Part shown: positions 1 through 8,659 of the stretch, piece after piece | How positions within the stretch are numbered: position 1 is the first letter of the stretch | Layout of the letters: every line of letters starts with the position of its first letter | Assembly: GCA_036500225.1 (NCBI GenBank) | Contig: DASYCJ010000084.1 | Location: 13,881-77,880, forward strand | Length of the DNA stretch: 64,000 nt | Reading direction: 5' to 3' | Origin: DASUBN01 sp036500225 | GTDB lineage: Bacteria > Pseudomonadota > Gammaproteobacteria > Natronospirales > REEB76 | The notes under the pieces: generated by a model | Database searches by the model: none | What the model was told of the DNA's origin: nothing | The model's input: the letters and a program-made list of their open reading frames with translations, nothing else | Position numbers and translations under genes: made by a program

Positions 1-585
1 GCCCGCCATGCTGTGGCGGATCGTCGCCCTGATCTGGTGCTCCTCGATTGGATGCTGCCGGACCTGTCTGGTCTGGAGCTGGCCCGTTCCCTGCGCAGGG
101 AAGACGCCACCCGCGAACTACCCATCATGATGCTCACTGCCCGCGCCGCCGAAGACGACAAGGTACTGGGGTTGGAGAGCGGCGCTGACGATTACCTCAC
201 CAAGCCTTTCTCCGCCCGCGAGCTCGTGGCGCGTATCCAGGCGCTGCTGCGCCGGGCTGCCGGTGCGGATGGGGACGCGCTCATGGTGGGTAAGCTCAAG
301 CTGGACCCCGCCAGCCATCGGGTCAGTTCCGAAGGCGGCGAAGTGACCCTGGGACCAACCGAATACCGCCTGCTCAAGTTCTTCATGTCCCAGCCGGAGC
401 GGGTATTCAGCCGCGCCCAGGTATTGGACCGGGTCTGGGGCGGCAACGTCTACATCGAAGAACGCACCGTGGATGTGCACATCCGTCGGCTGCGCAAAGC
501 CTTGGGTCCCCATGGCTGTGATAACTACATCCAGACCGTGCGCGGCAGCGGCTATCGATTCTCCGCGCAGGGCGCCATGCAATGA
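1..585 (+). CDS. phoB: Phosphate regulon response regulator PhoB (5' end cut by window)
   Basis: DNA-binding response regulator that, when phosphorylated by PhoR, activates phosphate-starvation genes. The reading frame is open from base 1, so about 40 N-terminal residues lie outside the window; an internal GTG at 13 is not the real start. Visible are the phospho-acceptor Asp at bases 46-48 in DLVLLDWMLPDLSG, the conserved Thr/Lys of the receiver domain (LTAR, LTKPF) and a C-terminal winged helix (LGPTEYRLLKFFM, RTVDVHIRRLRKAL, VRGSGYRF) typical of the OmpR/PhoB class. The Trp and Met after the Asp match PhoB closely. The stop overlaps the phoR start (ATGA), so the two are translationally coupled. 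Confidence 0.95.
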   Translation, partial: ARHAVADRRPDLVLLDWMLPDLSGLELARSLRREDATRELPIMMLTARAAEDDKVLGLESGADDYLTKPFSARELVARIQALLRRAAGADGDALMVGKLKLDPASHRVSSEGGEVTLGPTEYRLLKFFMSQPERVFSRAQVLDRVWGGNVYIEERTVDVHIRRLRKALGPHGCDNYIQTVRGSGYRFSAQGAMQ

Positions 586-1883
586 ACCCCAGCTGGCGAC
601 AGGAAGCGACCGTCGCCTCGGGGCTGTTCGTGTGCGCCTTGGCGGGATGGCTACTCTTCCATCATCTGTTTGCCTGGCTGTTCGCCGCATGCTTCGTCTA
701 TCTCTGCTGGCACTTGCTGAACCTCTATCGGCTGGACGCCTGGCTGCGTCGCGGCCGCCAGCTGCAGACCCCGGCTTCACTGGGTGTGTGGGGCGAGCTC
801 TTCAACAGCTTCTACCGCCTGCGTCGCCGCGACCGTGAGCGCAAGCGCCGCATCGCCTATCTCTTGCGAGAGTTCCGCAACTCCACCTCCGCCATGCCCG
901 ATGGCGTGGTGGTGCTGGATTCGTTGTGGGAGATCATCTGGTTTAACGATGCTGCTGAGCGGCTCCTGGGCCTGCGCCCAGGGCAGGACCTGCGTCGGCG
1001 CATCGGCAACCTTATCCGGCATCCGGATTTCGTCGGATACCTACGCCACGGCAACTTCGATGAGCCGGTAGATATCCCGGCGCCGGCTTCTCCGGGCGTG
1101 CGTATCGCGCTACGCATCGTGCCGTATGGCAGCGACCAACGCTTGTTGATGGCCCGCGACGTGACCCGCCTGTACCGGCTAGAGGAGATGCGCCGCGACT
1201 TCGTGGCTAACGCCTCCCATGAGCTGCGTTCGCCACTGACCGTCATCGGCGGCTACCTGGATGCCATGCGCACCGACTCGCGCCTGGAGCAGGAGTGGGG
1301 TGTACCCTTGGCCGAGATGGAACACCAGATGCAGCGCATGCTAGCCATCATCAAGGACTTGCTGGAACTCTCGCGTCTCGAGACCGAGGCCCGCGAGGCG
1401 CCTTTCGCGCCGGTAGACGTGCCCGGCTTGCTGCAACGCATCCAGCGCGATGCTCTGGCCTTAGGTCACGGTCCGCGCGATGTGGTGGTGGACGTGAAAG
1501 ATCCGATCTGGGTGCTGGGTTCCGAGAGCGAACTCTTCAGCGCCTTTTCCAACCTGGTATTCAACGCCATGCGCTATACCCCGGATTCCGGCCGGGTGAG
1601 CTTGCGCTGGTGGGTGGAGGAGGACGGCGCGCGCCTGTCGGTGACCGATACCGGCGTGGGTATCGCCCCGGAGCACCTGCCGCGCCTGACCGAACGCTTC
1701 TATAGAGTGGACCGCTCCCGTAATCGGGACAGCGGTGGCACTGGATTAGGCCTCGCCATCGTCAAGCACGTGCTGCAAAGGCACGATGCGGACCTGGAAG
1801 TGGAGAGCGAGCCGGGCAAGGGCAGCATCTTCACTTGCCACTTCCCCATGGAGCGGATCGCGCGCGAGGCGCGCACCGCATAG
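582..1883 (+). CDS. phoR: Phosphate regulon sensor histidine kinase PhoR
   Basis: Membrane histidine kinase partner of PhoB, 433 residues, the usual PhoR size. The N-terminus has one hydrophobic hairpin-like stretch (about residues 10-45), followed by a basic linker, a PAS domain (about 95-200, MPDGVVVLD, WFNDAAERLLG), the HisKA domain with the phospho-acceptor His213 in NASHELRSPLTVIGGYLD, and a HATPase_c domain with N box (FSNLVFNAMRYTP), G1 box (DTGVGIAPEHL) and G2 box (GTGLGLAIVKHV). There is no large periplasmic domain, as known for PhoR, which senses phosphate through the Pst transporter and PhoU. The ATG overlaps the phoB stop codon. Confidence 0.95.
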   Translation: MNPSWRQEATVASGLFVCALAGWLLFHHLFAWLFAACFVYLCWHLLNLYRLDAWLRRGRQLQTPASLGVWGELFNSFYRLRRRDRERKRRIAYLLREFRNSTSAMPDGVVVLDSLWEIIWFNDAAERLLGLRPGQDLRRRIGNLIRHPDFVGYLRHGNFDEPVDIPAPASPGVRIALRIVPYGSDQRLLMARDVTRLYRLEEMRRDFVANASHELRSPLTVIGGYLDAMRTDSRLEQEWGVPLAEMEHQMQRMLAIIKDLLELSRLETEAREAPFAPVDVPGLLQRIQRDALALGHGPRDVVVDVKDPIWVLGSESELFSAFSNLVFNAMRYTPDSGRVSLRWWVEEDGARLSVTDTGVGIAPEHLPRLTERFYRVDRSRNRDSGGTGLGLAIVKHVLQRHDADLEVESEPGKGSIFTCHFPMERIAREARTA

Positions 1884-1961
1884 GTTACATACATAGCGCC
1901 GAGGTCACCCGGGCGTATACTGGGCCGACCGCGGCAATAAGGCCAACGACGCGGGTGCAAC

Positions 1962-2684
1962 ATGGTAGATAAACTGAACCTCACACATCATATCTCGCAG
2001 AAGTTCAACGAGGAACTCGAGGACGTACGCAACCGCGTGCTCGCCATGGGTGGACTCGTGGAACAGCAGATCGTGGATGCCCTGAAAGCCCTCACCGAGG
2101 GCGACAGCACGCTGGGCCGCGCCATCGAGCAGCATGACTACAAGGTCAACCAGATGGAGATCTCCATAGACGAGGAGTGCAGCCGCATCCTCGCCCGCCG
2201 CCAGCCCGCCGCCAGCGACCTGCGCCTGATCCTGGCCATCATCAAGACCATCACGGATCTCGAGCGCATCGGCGACGAGGCGGAGAAGATCGGCCGCTTC
2301 GCTGCGCGACTGGCCGAGCAGGAACGCCCCACCAGCAACTACCGCGAGATCGAGCACCTGGGCAACCACGTGCGCACCATGCTGCATGATGCCCTGGACG
2401 CCTTCGCGCGCCTGGATGCGGAAGCCGCTTTTCGGGTGGCCAAGGAAGACGAACGGGTGGATGGGGAGTACGACGCTCTGTCGCGCCAGTCCATCACCTT
2501 CATGATGGAAGACCCGCGCACCATCCGCCGGGTACTGGACGTGATGTGGTCAGCCCGCGCCCTGGAGCGCATCGGCGACCATGCCAAAAACATCTGCGAA
2601 TACACCATCTACCTGGTGCGTGGCAAAGACGTTCGGCATACGGGCTTTGAAGCCATGGAACGGGAAGTATTGGATCGCAGATAA
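1962..2684 (+). CDS. phoU: Phosphate signalling protein PhoU
   Basis: Negative regulator linking the Pst phosphate transporter to PhoR; cytoplasmic, 240 residues. Two tandem three-helix PhoU repeats are visible, each with the acidic metal-binding pattern: DLRLILAIIKTITDLERIGDEAEKI and VLDVMWSARALERIGDHAKNI (each split around ERIGD.A). It lies 78 bases after phoR. In enteric bacteria phoU is the last gene of pstSCAB-phoU; here it follows phoBR and no pst gene is inside the window. The gap before it (1884-1961) holds a TATACT-like -10 at 1916-1921 without a convincing -35, and no recognisable Pho box. Confidence 0.95.
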   Translation: MVDKLNLTHHISQKFNEELEDVRNRVLAMGGLVEQQIVDALKALTEGDSTLGRAIEQHDYKVNQMEISIDEECSRILARRQPAASDLRLILAIIKTITDLERIGDEAEKIGRFAARLAEQERPTSNYREIEHLGNHVRTMLHDALDAFARLDAEAAFRVAKEDERVDGEYDALSRQSITFMMEDPRTIRRVLDVMWSARALERIGDHAKNICEYTIYLVRGKDVRHTGFEAMEREVLDRR

Positions 2685-2710
2685 ATATCTGCGTTGCCCT
2701 GAAACAAACC

Positions 2711-2747
2711 TCCGGGCATCATGGTCTTAGATGACCATGATGCCGGA
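2711..2747 (+). promoter_or_regulatory. Strong hairpin over the dsbB ribosome binding site
   Basis: The left arm 2711-2726 (tccgggcatcatggtc) and right arm 2733-2747 (gaccatgatgccgga) pair over 15 bp with one bulged G and a 6-base loop. No T-run follows, so it is a poor intrinsic terminator. The right arm covers the first three bases of the GGAG (2745-2748) that best fits as Shine-Dalgarno for dsbB at 2758. It may therefore limit dsbB translation or protect the phoU mRNA end. The structure is seen; the role is inferred. Confidence 0.55.
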
Positions 2748-2757
2748 GATTCAGACG

Positions 2758-3252
2758 ATGCTATTCCAACGCCGCCAGGCCAATCTATTCGGTTTCCTCG
2801 TCTGTGCGGCCCTCATGGGCTATGCGCTGTATGCCCAGTTCCACTTGCATCTGGATCCCTGCCTGCTGTGCATCTTCCAGCGGGTGGTGGTGATCGGCAT
2901 GGGCGTGGTGTTCCTGGTCGCGGCGGTGCATAACCCAAGGGCCTGGGGTTCACGGGTATACGGGATGCTGTTGCTGCTGCTGGCTATCGGCGGCAGCGCC
3001 GTGGCAGCGCGTCATATATATGTGCAGCACTTGCCGGAATACCTGGCGCCTCCCTGCGGCCCCGGCTTTGGCTATCTCTTCGCCCATCTGCCCTTCGGCA
3101 AGTTCCTGGTGCGGGCCTTCACCGGGAGTGCCGATTGCTCCATCGTCACCTGGCGTTTCCTGGGGTTCACCATGCCGGAGTGGCTGTTGGGCTGGTTCGT
3201 CGCCCTGGGCTTGGGTGGCCTGATGATCAACTGGAAGAAGCGTTCAGCCTAG
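2758..3252 (+). CDS. dsbB: Disulfide bond formation protein B
   Basis: Inner-membrane quinone reductase that reoxidises DsbA. From this start it has 164 residues and four hydrophobic helices. The first periplasmic pair is Cys35-x-x-Cys38 (DPCLLCIFQR) and the second pair is Cys100 (APPCGPGF) and Cys127 (SADCSIVTW), the arrangement of the two redox pairs in DsbB. An in-frame ATG at 2731 would add nine residues but lies inside a hairpin; ATG 2758 is preceded by GGAG at nine bases and gives an N-terminus like that of known DsbB. The 3' end overlaps the convergent dapE by nine bases. Confidence 0.92.
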   Translation: MLFQRRQANLFGFLVCAALMGYALYAQFHLHLDPCLLCIFQRVVVIGMGVVFLVAAVHNPRAWGSRVYGMLLLLLAIGGSAVAARHIYVQHLPEYLAPPCGPGFGYLFAHLPFGKFLVRAFTGSADCSIVTWRFLGFTMPEWLLGWFVALGLGGLMINWKKRSA

Positions 3253-4371
3253 GAGTCTGCTCAGGACCTCGTGGTAGATATCCACGAGTTGTTCGAGCTC
3301 TTTCACGGCCACGCATTCATCTATCTTATGGATGCTGGCGTTTCGTGGCCCGAACTCCACCACCTGCGCACCCAGGGGCGCGATGAAGCGGCCGTCTGAA
3401 GTACCGCCGCCGGTATCCAGTTTGGGCCTGAGCCCCGTGACTTTCTCCACCGCATCCTGCATGGCCTGACTCAAGGCGCCCGGCGCAGTGAGGAAGGGGT
3501 CGCCCATTGGGCGCCAGTCGATGCTGTACTTCAGTCGGTGCTCGTCCAGCACCGCGTGGACGCGGGTCTTTAGCTCATCCTTAGTCACGGCGCTGGAATA
3601 GCGGAAGTTGAAACGCACGGTGGCATCGCCTGGGATCACATTGCCGGCACCGGTGCCGGAATTGAAGTTCGATATCTGGAAGCTCGTAGGCGGGAAGAAG
3701 GCATTGCCTTGATCCCAACGCTCGTTGATGAGCGTGGTGAGGGCAGGGGCTACGCGATGGATGGGGTTATCGGCCCGTTCGGGGTAGGCGACATGGCCCT
3801 GGATGCCTTCGACCTTCAGGATGCCGGTCAGGGAGCCACGCCGGCCGTTGCGCAGGGTGTCGCCGAATTTCTCGAGACAAGAAGGTTCGCCCAGCACGCA
3901 CCAGTCAATCTTCTCGTGGCGCTTCTGCAGGACCTCGACTACCTTCACGGTACCGTCCACGGAGGGGCCTTCTTCGTCGCTGGTGATGAGGAAAGCGACG
4001 CTGCCGTTCATCTCCGGCTTAGCGGCGAGGTAACGTTCTACTGCCACCAGCATGGCGGCGAGACCGCCTTTCATGTCCGCAGTGCCGCGACCATAGAGCA
4101 GGCTGTCCCGTACTTCGGGTTTAAAGGGATCAGATTTCCACTGTTCCAGAGGTCCTGTGGGTACTACATCTGTATGGCCGGCGAACACCAGCAGGGGGCC
4201 GCTTTTTCCCAAGCGAGCCCAGAAGTTATCCACCTGGCCGAAGCGCATCGCTTCGACAGCGAAACCGAATCTCTTCAAGCGCTCCATCATCAGCGCCTGA
4301 CAGCCGGCGTCGTCCGGTGTCAGAGAGCGGCGTGCGATCAACTCCTGCGTCAGTTCAAGTACGGCGCTCAT
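3244..4371 (-). CDS. dapE: Succinyl-diaminopimelate desuccinylase
   Basis: Zinc M20-family hydrolase that removes succinate from N-succinyl-LL-2,6-diaminopimelate in the succinylase branch of lysine and DAP synthesis; cytoplasmic, 375 residues, normal for DapE. Metal and catalytic motifs are all present: GHTDVVP (His66, Asp68), GRGTADMKGG, TSDEEGP (catalytic and metal Glu), GGTSDGRF and the C-terminal IHKIDECV with the ligand His. Its ATG directly abuts the TGA of dapD with no gap, so the two consecutive pathway steps are co-translated. Confidence 0.96.
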   Translation of the reverse strand: MSAVLELTQELIARRSLTPDDAGCQALMMERLKRFGFAVEAMRFGQVDNFWARLGKSGPLLVFAGHTDVVPTGPLEQWKSDPFKPEVRDSLLYGRGTADMKGGLAAMLVAVERYLAAKPEMNGSVAFLITSDEEGPSVDGTVKVVEVLQKRHEKIDWCVLGEPSCLEKFGDTLRNGRRGSLTGILKVEGIQGHVAYPERADNPIHRVAPALTTLINERWDQGNAFFPPTSFQISNFNSGTGAGNVIPGDATVRFNFRYSSAVTKDELKTRVHAVLDEHRLKYSIDWRPMGDPFLTAPGALSQAMQDAVEKVTGLRPKLDTGGGTSDGRFIAPLGAQVVEFGPRNASIHKIDECVAVKELEQLVDIYHEVLSRLLG

Positions 4372-5193
4372 TCAGACGTTCCGCAAGAGTTCGTTGATAC
4401 CCACTTTGGCGCGGGTCTTGGCATCCACCCGCTTCACGATCACGGCGCAGGCCAAGCTGTATTTGCCATCGGAGGAGGGCAGGCTGCCGGGCACCACCAC
4501 GGCGCCGGCCGGGACGCGGCCATAAGTCGTGGTGCCGCTTTCCCGGTCATAGATACGGGTGCTCTGGCCGATGAATACGCCCATGGAGATCACTGCGCCC
4601 TGTTCCACGATCACCCCTTCCACGATCTCGGAGCGGGCGCCGATGAAACACTCGTCTTCGATGATGGTGGGGGAAGCCTGCAGGGGTTCCAAGACACCGC
4701 CGATACCGGCTCCCCCTGAGATATGCACCTTGCTGCCGATCTGCGCGCAGGAGCCGATGGTGGCCCAGGTATCCACCATGGTCCCGTCACCCACGTAAGC
4801 ACCGATGTTCACATAGCTCGGCATTAGGACCACGTCTGATCCGATGAATGCGCCGCGGCGCACGATGGCATCCGGCACGATGCGCGCACCTTCCTTGGCG
4901 AAAGCGTTGGCATCGTGGTTCGCATATTTCAAGGGCAGCTTGTCGTAGTAGCGGGTGTAGCCACCTTCGATCACTTGATTGGGATGCAGGCGGAAGTAGA
5001 GCAGCACCGCTTTCTTGAGCCACTCGTTCACCAGCCACTGACCGTCGCGTCTCTCGGCGACCCGGGCTTCGCCTCGATCCAGCATCGCGACCGCAGTCTC
5101 GACCGCATCCTTCAGCGTCACGTCAGCTGCGCCGGGAGTGATCTTGGCTCGCTCTTCGTAGGCCTGCTCGATGCGGGTGCGGATATCAGTCAT
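4372..5193 (-). CDS. dapD: 2,3,4,5-tetrahydropyridine-2,6-dicarboxylate N-succinyltransferase
   Basis: Succinyl-CoA-dependent transferase that starts the succinylase branch of DAP synthesis. It has 273 residues, the E. coli length. The N-terminal helical domain is followed by left-handed beta-helix hexapeptide repeats (from about residue 110: GAFIGSDVVLMPSYVNIGAY, IGSCAQIGSKVHISGGAGIGG). It lies between glnD (27-base gap) and dapE (no gap) on the minus strand, the same glnD-dapD neighbourhood seen in enteric bacteria. Confidence 0.96.
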   Translation of the reverse strand: MTDIRTRIEQAYEERAKITPGAADVTLKDAVETAVAMLDRGEARVAERRDGQWLVNEWLKKAVLLYFRLHPNQVIEGGYTRYYDKLPLKYANHDANAFAKEGARIVPDAIVRRGAFIGSDVVLMPSYVNIGAYVGDGTMVDTWATIGSCAQIGSKVHISGGAGIGGVLEPLQASPTIIEDECFIGARSEIVEGVIVEQGAVISMGVFIGQSTRIYDRESGTTTYGRVPAGAVVVPGSLPSSDGKYSLACAVIVKRVDAKTRAKVGINELLRNV

Positions 5194-5220
5194 TCGGTTC
5201 CTTTTTTTCGATTCTGTTCT

Positions 5221-7887
5221 TCAGTCGATTTCGCCGATGCGAGCCAGCAAGGCAGTGCTTAAGGTCTCACAAGCCTTCGAGTCCAGGGGGCCGAACGCTG
5301 CATCGGTCACGAAGAACACGTCTTCGGCCCGTTCTCCCACGGTGGTTATCTTCGCATTCTGCAGCCTGACTCCGCAGGCCTTGAGGGCTTGGCCAATCTG
5401 TGAAAGCAGCCCGGGCCGGTCCCCGGCGGTTATCTCGAGCACGGTCCGGTGGTTACGCGGATCGGGGCTGAACTGGATATGGGTGGTGGTGGTGAACATG
5501 CGCACCTGGCGCGGGGCTCGTCGGGTCACTGCGATGGGGGAGGCATTGCGCCGGCGGGTCTCCTGCATCAGTACCTGCTCGATCTCCGCCAGGCGTTCCG
5601 GGTCAGAGAGGGGTATGCCGGTATCTTCCAGCACCACGTAGGTATCCAGGCTGGCATCGGCGCCTACCGGCACGATACGCGCATCCAGTACCGTGAGCCC
5701 CAACTGGGACAAGACGGCGGTCACCCGGCCGAAGATGAAGTCATCGTGGCGGGAGTAGATGCAGACTGCCGTGCCGCCGCGCTCCGTGTCCGGCCGGAGG
5801 AACACCAGGGGTGCGTCTCCCTCCAGGCGTGAGGCCAGATTCGCCGTGTGCCAGGCGATCTCGTCGGCATTGTGACGCAGGAAATACTCTTCAGAGAGCG
5901 ATTCCCAGACGGCCCGCACGGCACCGGTCTCGAGCCCCCGAGTCTTGAGCAGGTCCAGAGCATGAGCCTGGGTCTCATCGATGAGCTGTTCTTTGTCCAG
6001 AGGTGATTCGTTGCCACGTCGGAATGCCAGGCTGGCGCGCTGGTACAGTTCGCTGAACAGCCCCGCCTTCCAGGAGTTCCAGAGTTCTGGATTGGTGGCA
6101 CGCACGTCCGCCACCGTCAGTACATATAGATAGTCCAGATGCAGTTGATCGCCTACCGACGCAGCGAAAGCCTGGATCACTTCCGGATCGCTGATGTCTT
6201 TCTTCTGGGCGGTGATGGAGAGCGCCAAATGGTGCTGCACCAGCCAGGCGCATAGCCTGGCATCGTAGCGGGACAGACCGTGCTCGATGCAGAACTGCTC
6301 TGCTTCCAGAGCGCCCAGTTCCGAGTGATCCCCGCCGCGACCCTTGGCGATGTCATGGAACAGACCGGCGAGGTAGGCGACCTCGGGTTTAGGCAGTGCC
6401 TGCATGATGCGGCTGCAGAGGGGGAACTCCTGGTCGTATCGGGACAGGGCGAAGCGCCTCAGGTTGCTCACCACGAACAGCGTATGTTCATCCACGGTGT
6501 AGGCATGGAACAGGTCGTATTGCATGCGCCCGGCCACGGCACCGAAGGCAGGCAGGTAACGCCCTAATACCCCGTAGCGGTTCATGCGCCTGAGTTCATG
6601 GGTCACGCCCTGGGGTTCCCGCAGGATGTCCATGAAGGTCTCGCGATGGGCGAGGTCGGTACGGAAATCCTCATCGATGCGGTCCAGGTTGCGGCGCAGC
6701 TGGCGGATGGTCTCGGCGCTCACACCCTTGAGACGCGGATGTTGTTCCAGCACGTGGAAGATATCCAGGAGCGCCCCCGGTTTGCGCTCGAAGAGGTCCG
6801 GCGTGCGGGCGCTAAGGAAGCCGTTCTGGTCCGCGAAGTCGGGAGACAGAGGCACGGGCTCACTGCGTGAGGGATTCAGGATGGCCTCGTCGAAGAGCTG
6901 CAACAGCATCTCGTTTAGGCGCGAGATCTCCAGCACCGCCCGGTAGTACTGCTGCATGAACTGCTCGACCCCCAGGTTATGGGGCGCGTCTTCGAAACCT
7001 GCGAGCCTGGAGAGTTTGATCTGGCCATCGAACAGCAGCCTGTCTTCACGGCGGCCGTGCAGGAGGTGCAGGGCGAAACGCAGACGCCACAAGTGTTCTT
7101 GTCCCGCCTGCAGACGTTGGTATTCATCTTCCGTGAGGAAACCATGGTCTACGAGACCATGCAAGGTCTCGGCACCGAAATGCCGTTTCGCCACCCAACC
7201 GACGGTCTGGATGTCGCGCAGGCCTCCGGGGCTCTCCTTCACGTTGGGTTCGAGTTTGTAGGCGGTGTCGTGATACTTGGCGTGGCGCTCCTGCTGCTCA
7301 CGTAGCTTCGCGGCGAAGAATGCCTGGGAAGGCCACAACCGGTCCGCGCCGGTGGCGGCGCGCAGGTCCTGGAACAAGGCTTCATCGCCGGCGACGCGGC
7401 GCGCTTCCATGAGACTGGTGGCGACGGCGATATCTTTTCCTGATTGATACACGCATTCGGCCACGGTGCGCACGCTGTGGCCCACTTCCAGTCCCAGGTC
7501 CCATAAGGATGCGATGAAGGCGGCGAGGGCTTCGCCGTGTTTCCCGCCTGCCGTCTCTGAGACCAGGAGCAGGATATCCACGTCGGAGGAGGGGTGCAGC
7601 TCGCCGCGACCATAGCCGCCGACCGCTACGAGGGTGAGACCGCTCTTGAACGCATTGAAATGCAGCCGGAATACCTGGGTGAGGATCGCGTCCACGAGCG
7701 CAGCGCGACCGCGCACCAGTCCCGTCACCGGTTCGCCGGCTTCGAATCGGCGCCGTAGGTCTGCATCACCTTGTTTCAAGAGACGCTTCAAGGCTGCCGC
7801 GGGGCGAGCCTCGCCGGCCAGTTTGCGTTGCAGGGTATCCGCGTCGAGGAGAGGATCGGAGCCGAGGGCGGCGGGCGTGGCGCTCAC
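5221..7887 (-). CDS. glnD: Bifunctional uridylyltransferase/uridylyl-removing enzyme GlnD
   Basis: Nitrogen sensor that uridylylates PII proteins when glutamine is low and removes UMP when it is high. With 888 residues it is full length. Domains in order: nucleotidyltransferase with GGYGRGELHPSSDVDILLL (Asp102 and Asp104 are the metal-binding pair), a GlnD linker domain (NVKESPGGLRDIQT), an HD hydrolase domain (FHDIAKGRGGDHSELG, about residue 510) and two C-terminal ACT domains (about 690-765 and 800-875; VLEITAGDRPGLLSQIGQAL). The start is GTG at 7887-7885, five bases after the map stop region; no better ATG lies upstream. Confidence 0.96.
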   Translation of the reverse strand: MSATPAALGSDPLLDADTLQRKLAGEARPAAALKRLLKQGDADLRRRFEAGEPVTGLVRGRAALVDAILTQVFRLHFNAFKSGLTLVAVGGYGRGELHPSSDVDILLLVSETAGGKHGEALAAFIASLWDLGLEVGHSVRTVAECVYQSGKDIAVATSLMEARRVAGDEALFQDLRAATGADRLWPSQAFFAAKLREQQERHAKYHDTAYKLEPNVKESPGGLRDIQTVGWVAKRHFGAETLHGLVDHGFLTEDEYQRLQAGQEHLWRLRFALHLLHGRREDRLLFDGQIKLSRLAGFEDAPHNLGVEQFMQQYYRAVLEISRLNEMLLQLFDEAILNPSRSEPVPLSPDFADQNGFLSARTPDLFERKPGALLDIFHVLEQHPRLKGVSAETIRQLRRNLDRIDEDFRTDLAHRETFMDILREPQGVTHELRRMNRYGVLGRYLPAFGAVAGRMQYDLFHAYTVDEHTLFVVSNLRRFALSRYDQEFPLCSRIMQALPKPEVAYLAGLFHDIAKGRGGDHSELGALEAEQFCIEHGLSRYDARLCAWLVQHHLALSITAQKKDISDPEVIQAFAASVGDQLHLDYLYVLTVADVRATNPELWNSWKAGLFSELYQRASLAFRRGNESPLDKEQLIDETQAHALDLLKTRGLETGAVRAVWESLSEEYFLRHNADEIAWHTANLASRLEGDAPLVFLRPDTERGGTAVCIYSRHDDFIFGRVTAVLSQLGLTVLDARIVPVGADASLDTYVVLEDTGIPLSDPERLAEIEQVLMQETRRRNASPIAVTRRAPRQVRMFTTTTHIQFSPDPRNHRTVLEITAGDRPGLLSQIGQALKACGVRLQNAKITTVGERAEDVFFVTDAAFGPLDSKACETLSTALLARIGEID

Positions 7888-7891
7888 GCCT

Positions 7892-8659
7892 TCAGACTTC
7901 GCCGTTGGCGCGGCGCGTGAGTATCTCGTGGCCCGTGGGCGTGACCAATATAGTGTGTTCCCATTGCGCCGAGAGCGAATGGTCCTTGGTCACAACGGTC
8001 CAGCCATCCGGCAGGGTCTTCACGTGGCGCTTGCCGGCGTTGATCATGGGTTCGATGGTGAAGGTCATGCCGGCCTTGAGTTCCAGGCCGATGCCCGGGC
8101 TGCCGTAGTGCAACACCTGGGGGTCCTCGTGGTACACCCGCCCGATGCCATGACCGCAGTATTCGCGCACCACCGAGAAGCCATGGCCTTCCGCGAATTG
8201 TTGGATGGCGTGGCCGATGTCTCCCAGCCGGGTACCAGGGCGCACCATCTCGATGCCCATGAGCATGGCGTCATGGGTCACTTGCACCAGGCGCTTGGCC
8301 ATCACCGAGGGCTCACCGACGAAGTACATCTTGCTGGTGTCGCCGTGGAAGCCGTCTTTGATGACGGTGACGTCGATGTTGATGATGTCACCGTTCTTGA
8401 GCTTCTTCTCGTTGGGTATGCCGTGGCAGACCACATGGTTGACCGAGGTGCACAGGGTCTTGGGGAAGCCGTTGTAACCCACGTTGGCCGGGATGGTCTT
8501 CTGGGTCTTGACGATGAAGTCGTTGCAAATCTGGTCCAGCTCATCGGTGCTCACCCCCGGCTTCACGTAGGGGCCGATCATGTCCAGGACCTGACCTGCC
8601 AGGCGGCCGGCTTCGCGCATCTTGTCCTGTTCTTCCGGGGTTTTGATGGTGACGGGCAT
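7892..8659 (-). CDS. map: Methionine aminopeptidase, type I
   Basis: Removes the initiator methionine from nascent proteins. It has 255 residues, the type I size without N-terminal extension. Metal ligands and substrate His are visible: HGIPNEKKLKNGDIINIDV (Asp), DGFHGDTSKM (Asp), GHGIGRVYHEDP (His), TIEPM (Glu) and QWEHTILVT (Glu). It is the first gene of a minus-strand map-glnD-dapD-dapE run and is divergent from rpsB, the arrangement known in E. coli. Confidence 0.96.
   Translation of the reverse strand: MPVTIKTPEEQDKMREAGRLAGQVLDMIGPYVKPGVSTDELDQICNDFIVKTQKTIPANVGYNGFPKTLCTSVNHVVCHGIPNEKKLKNGDIINIDVTVIKDGFHGDTSKMYFVGEPSVMAKRLVQVTHDAMLMGIEMVRPGTRLGDIGHAIQQFAEGHGFSVVREYCGHGIGRVYHEDPQVLHYGSPGIGLELKAGMTFTIEPMINAGKRHVKTLPDGWTVVTKDHSLSAQWEHTILVTPTGHEILTRRANGEV

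Noticed and set aside
1884..1961. Pho box between phoR and phoU
   Set aside because: No two direct CTGTCAT-like repeats are present; only an isolated -10-like TATACT.
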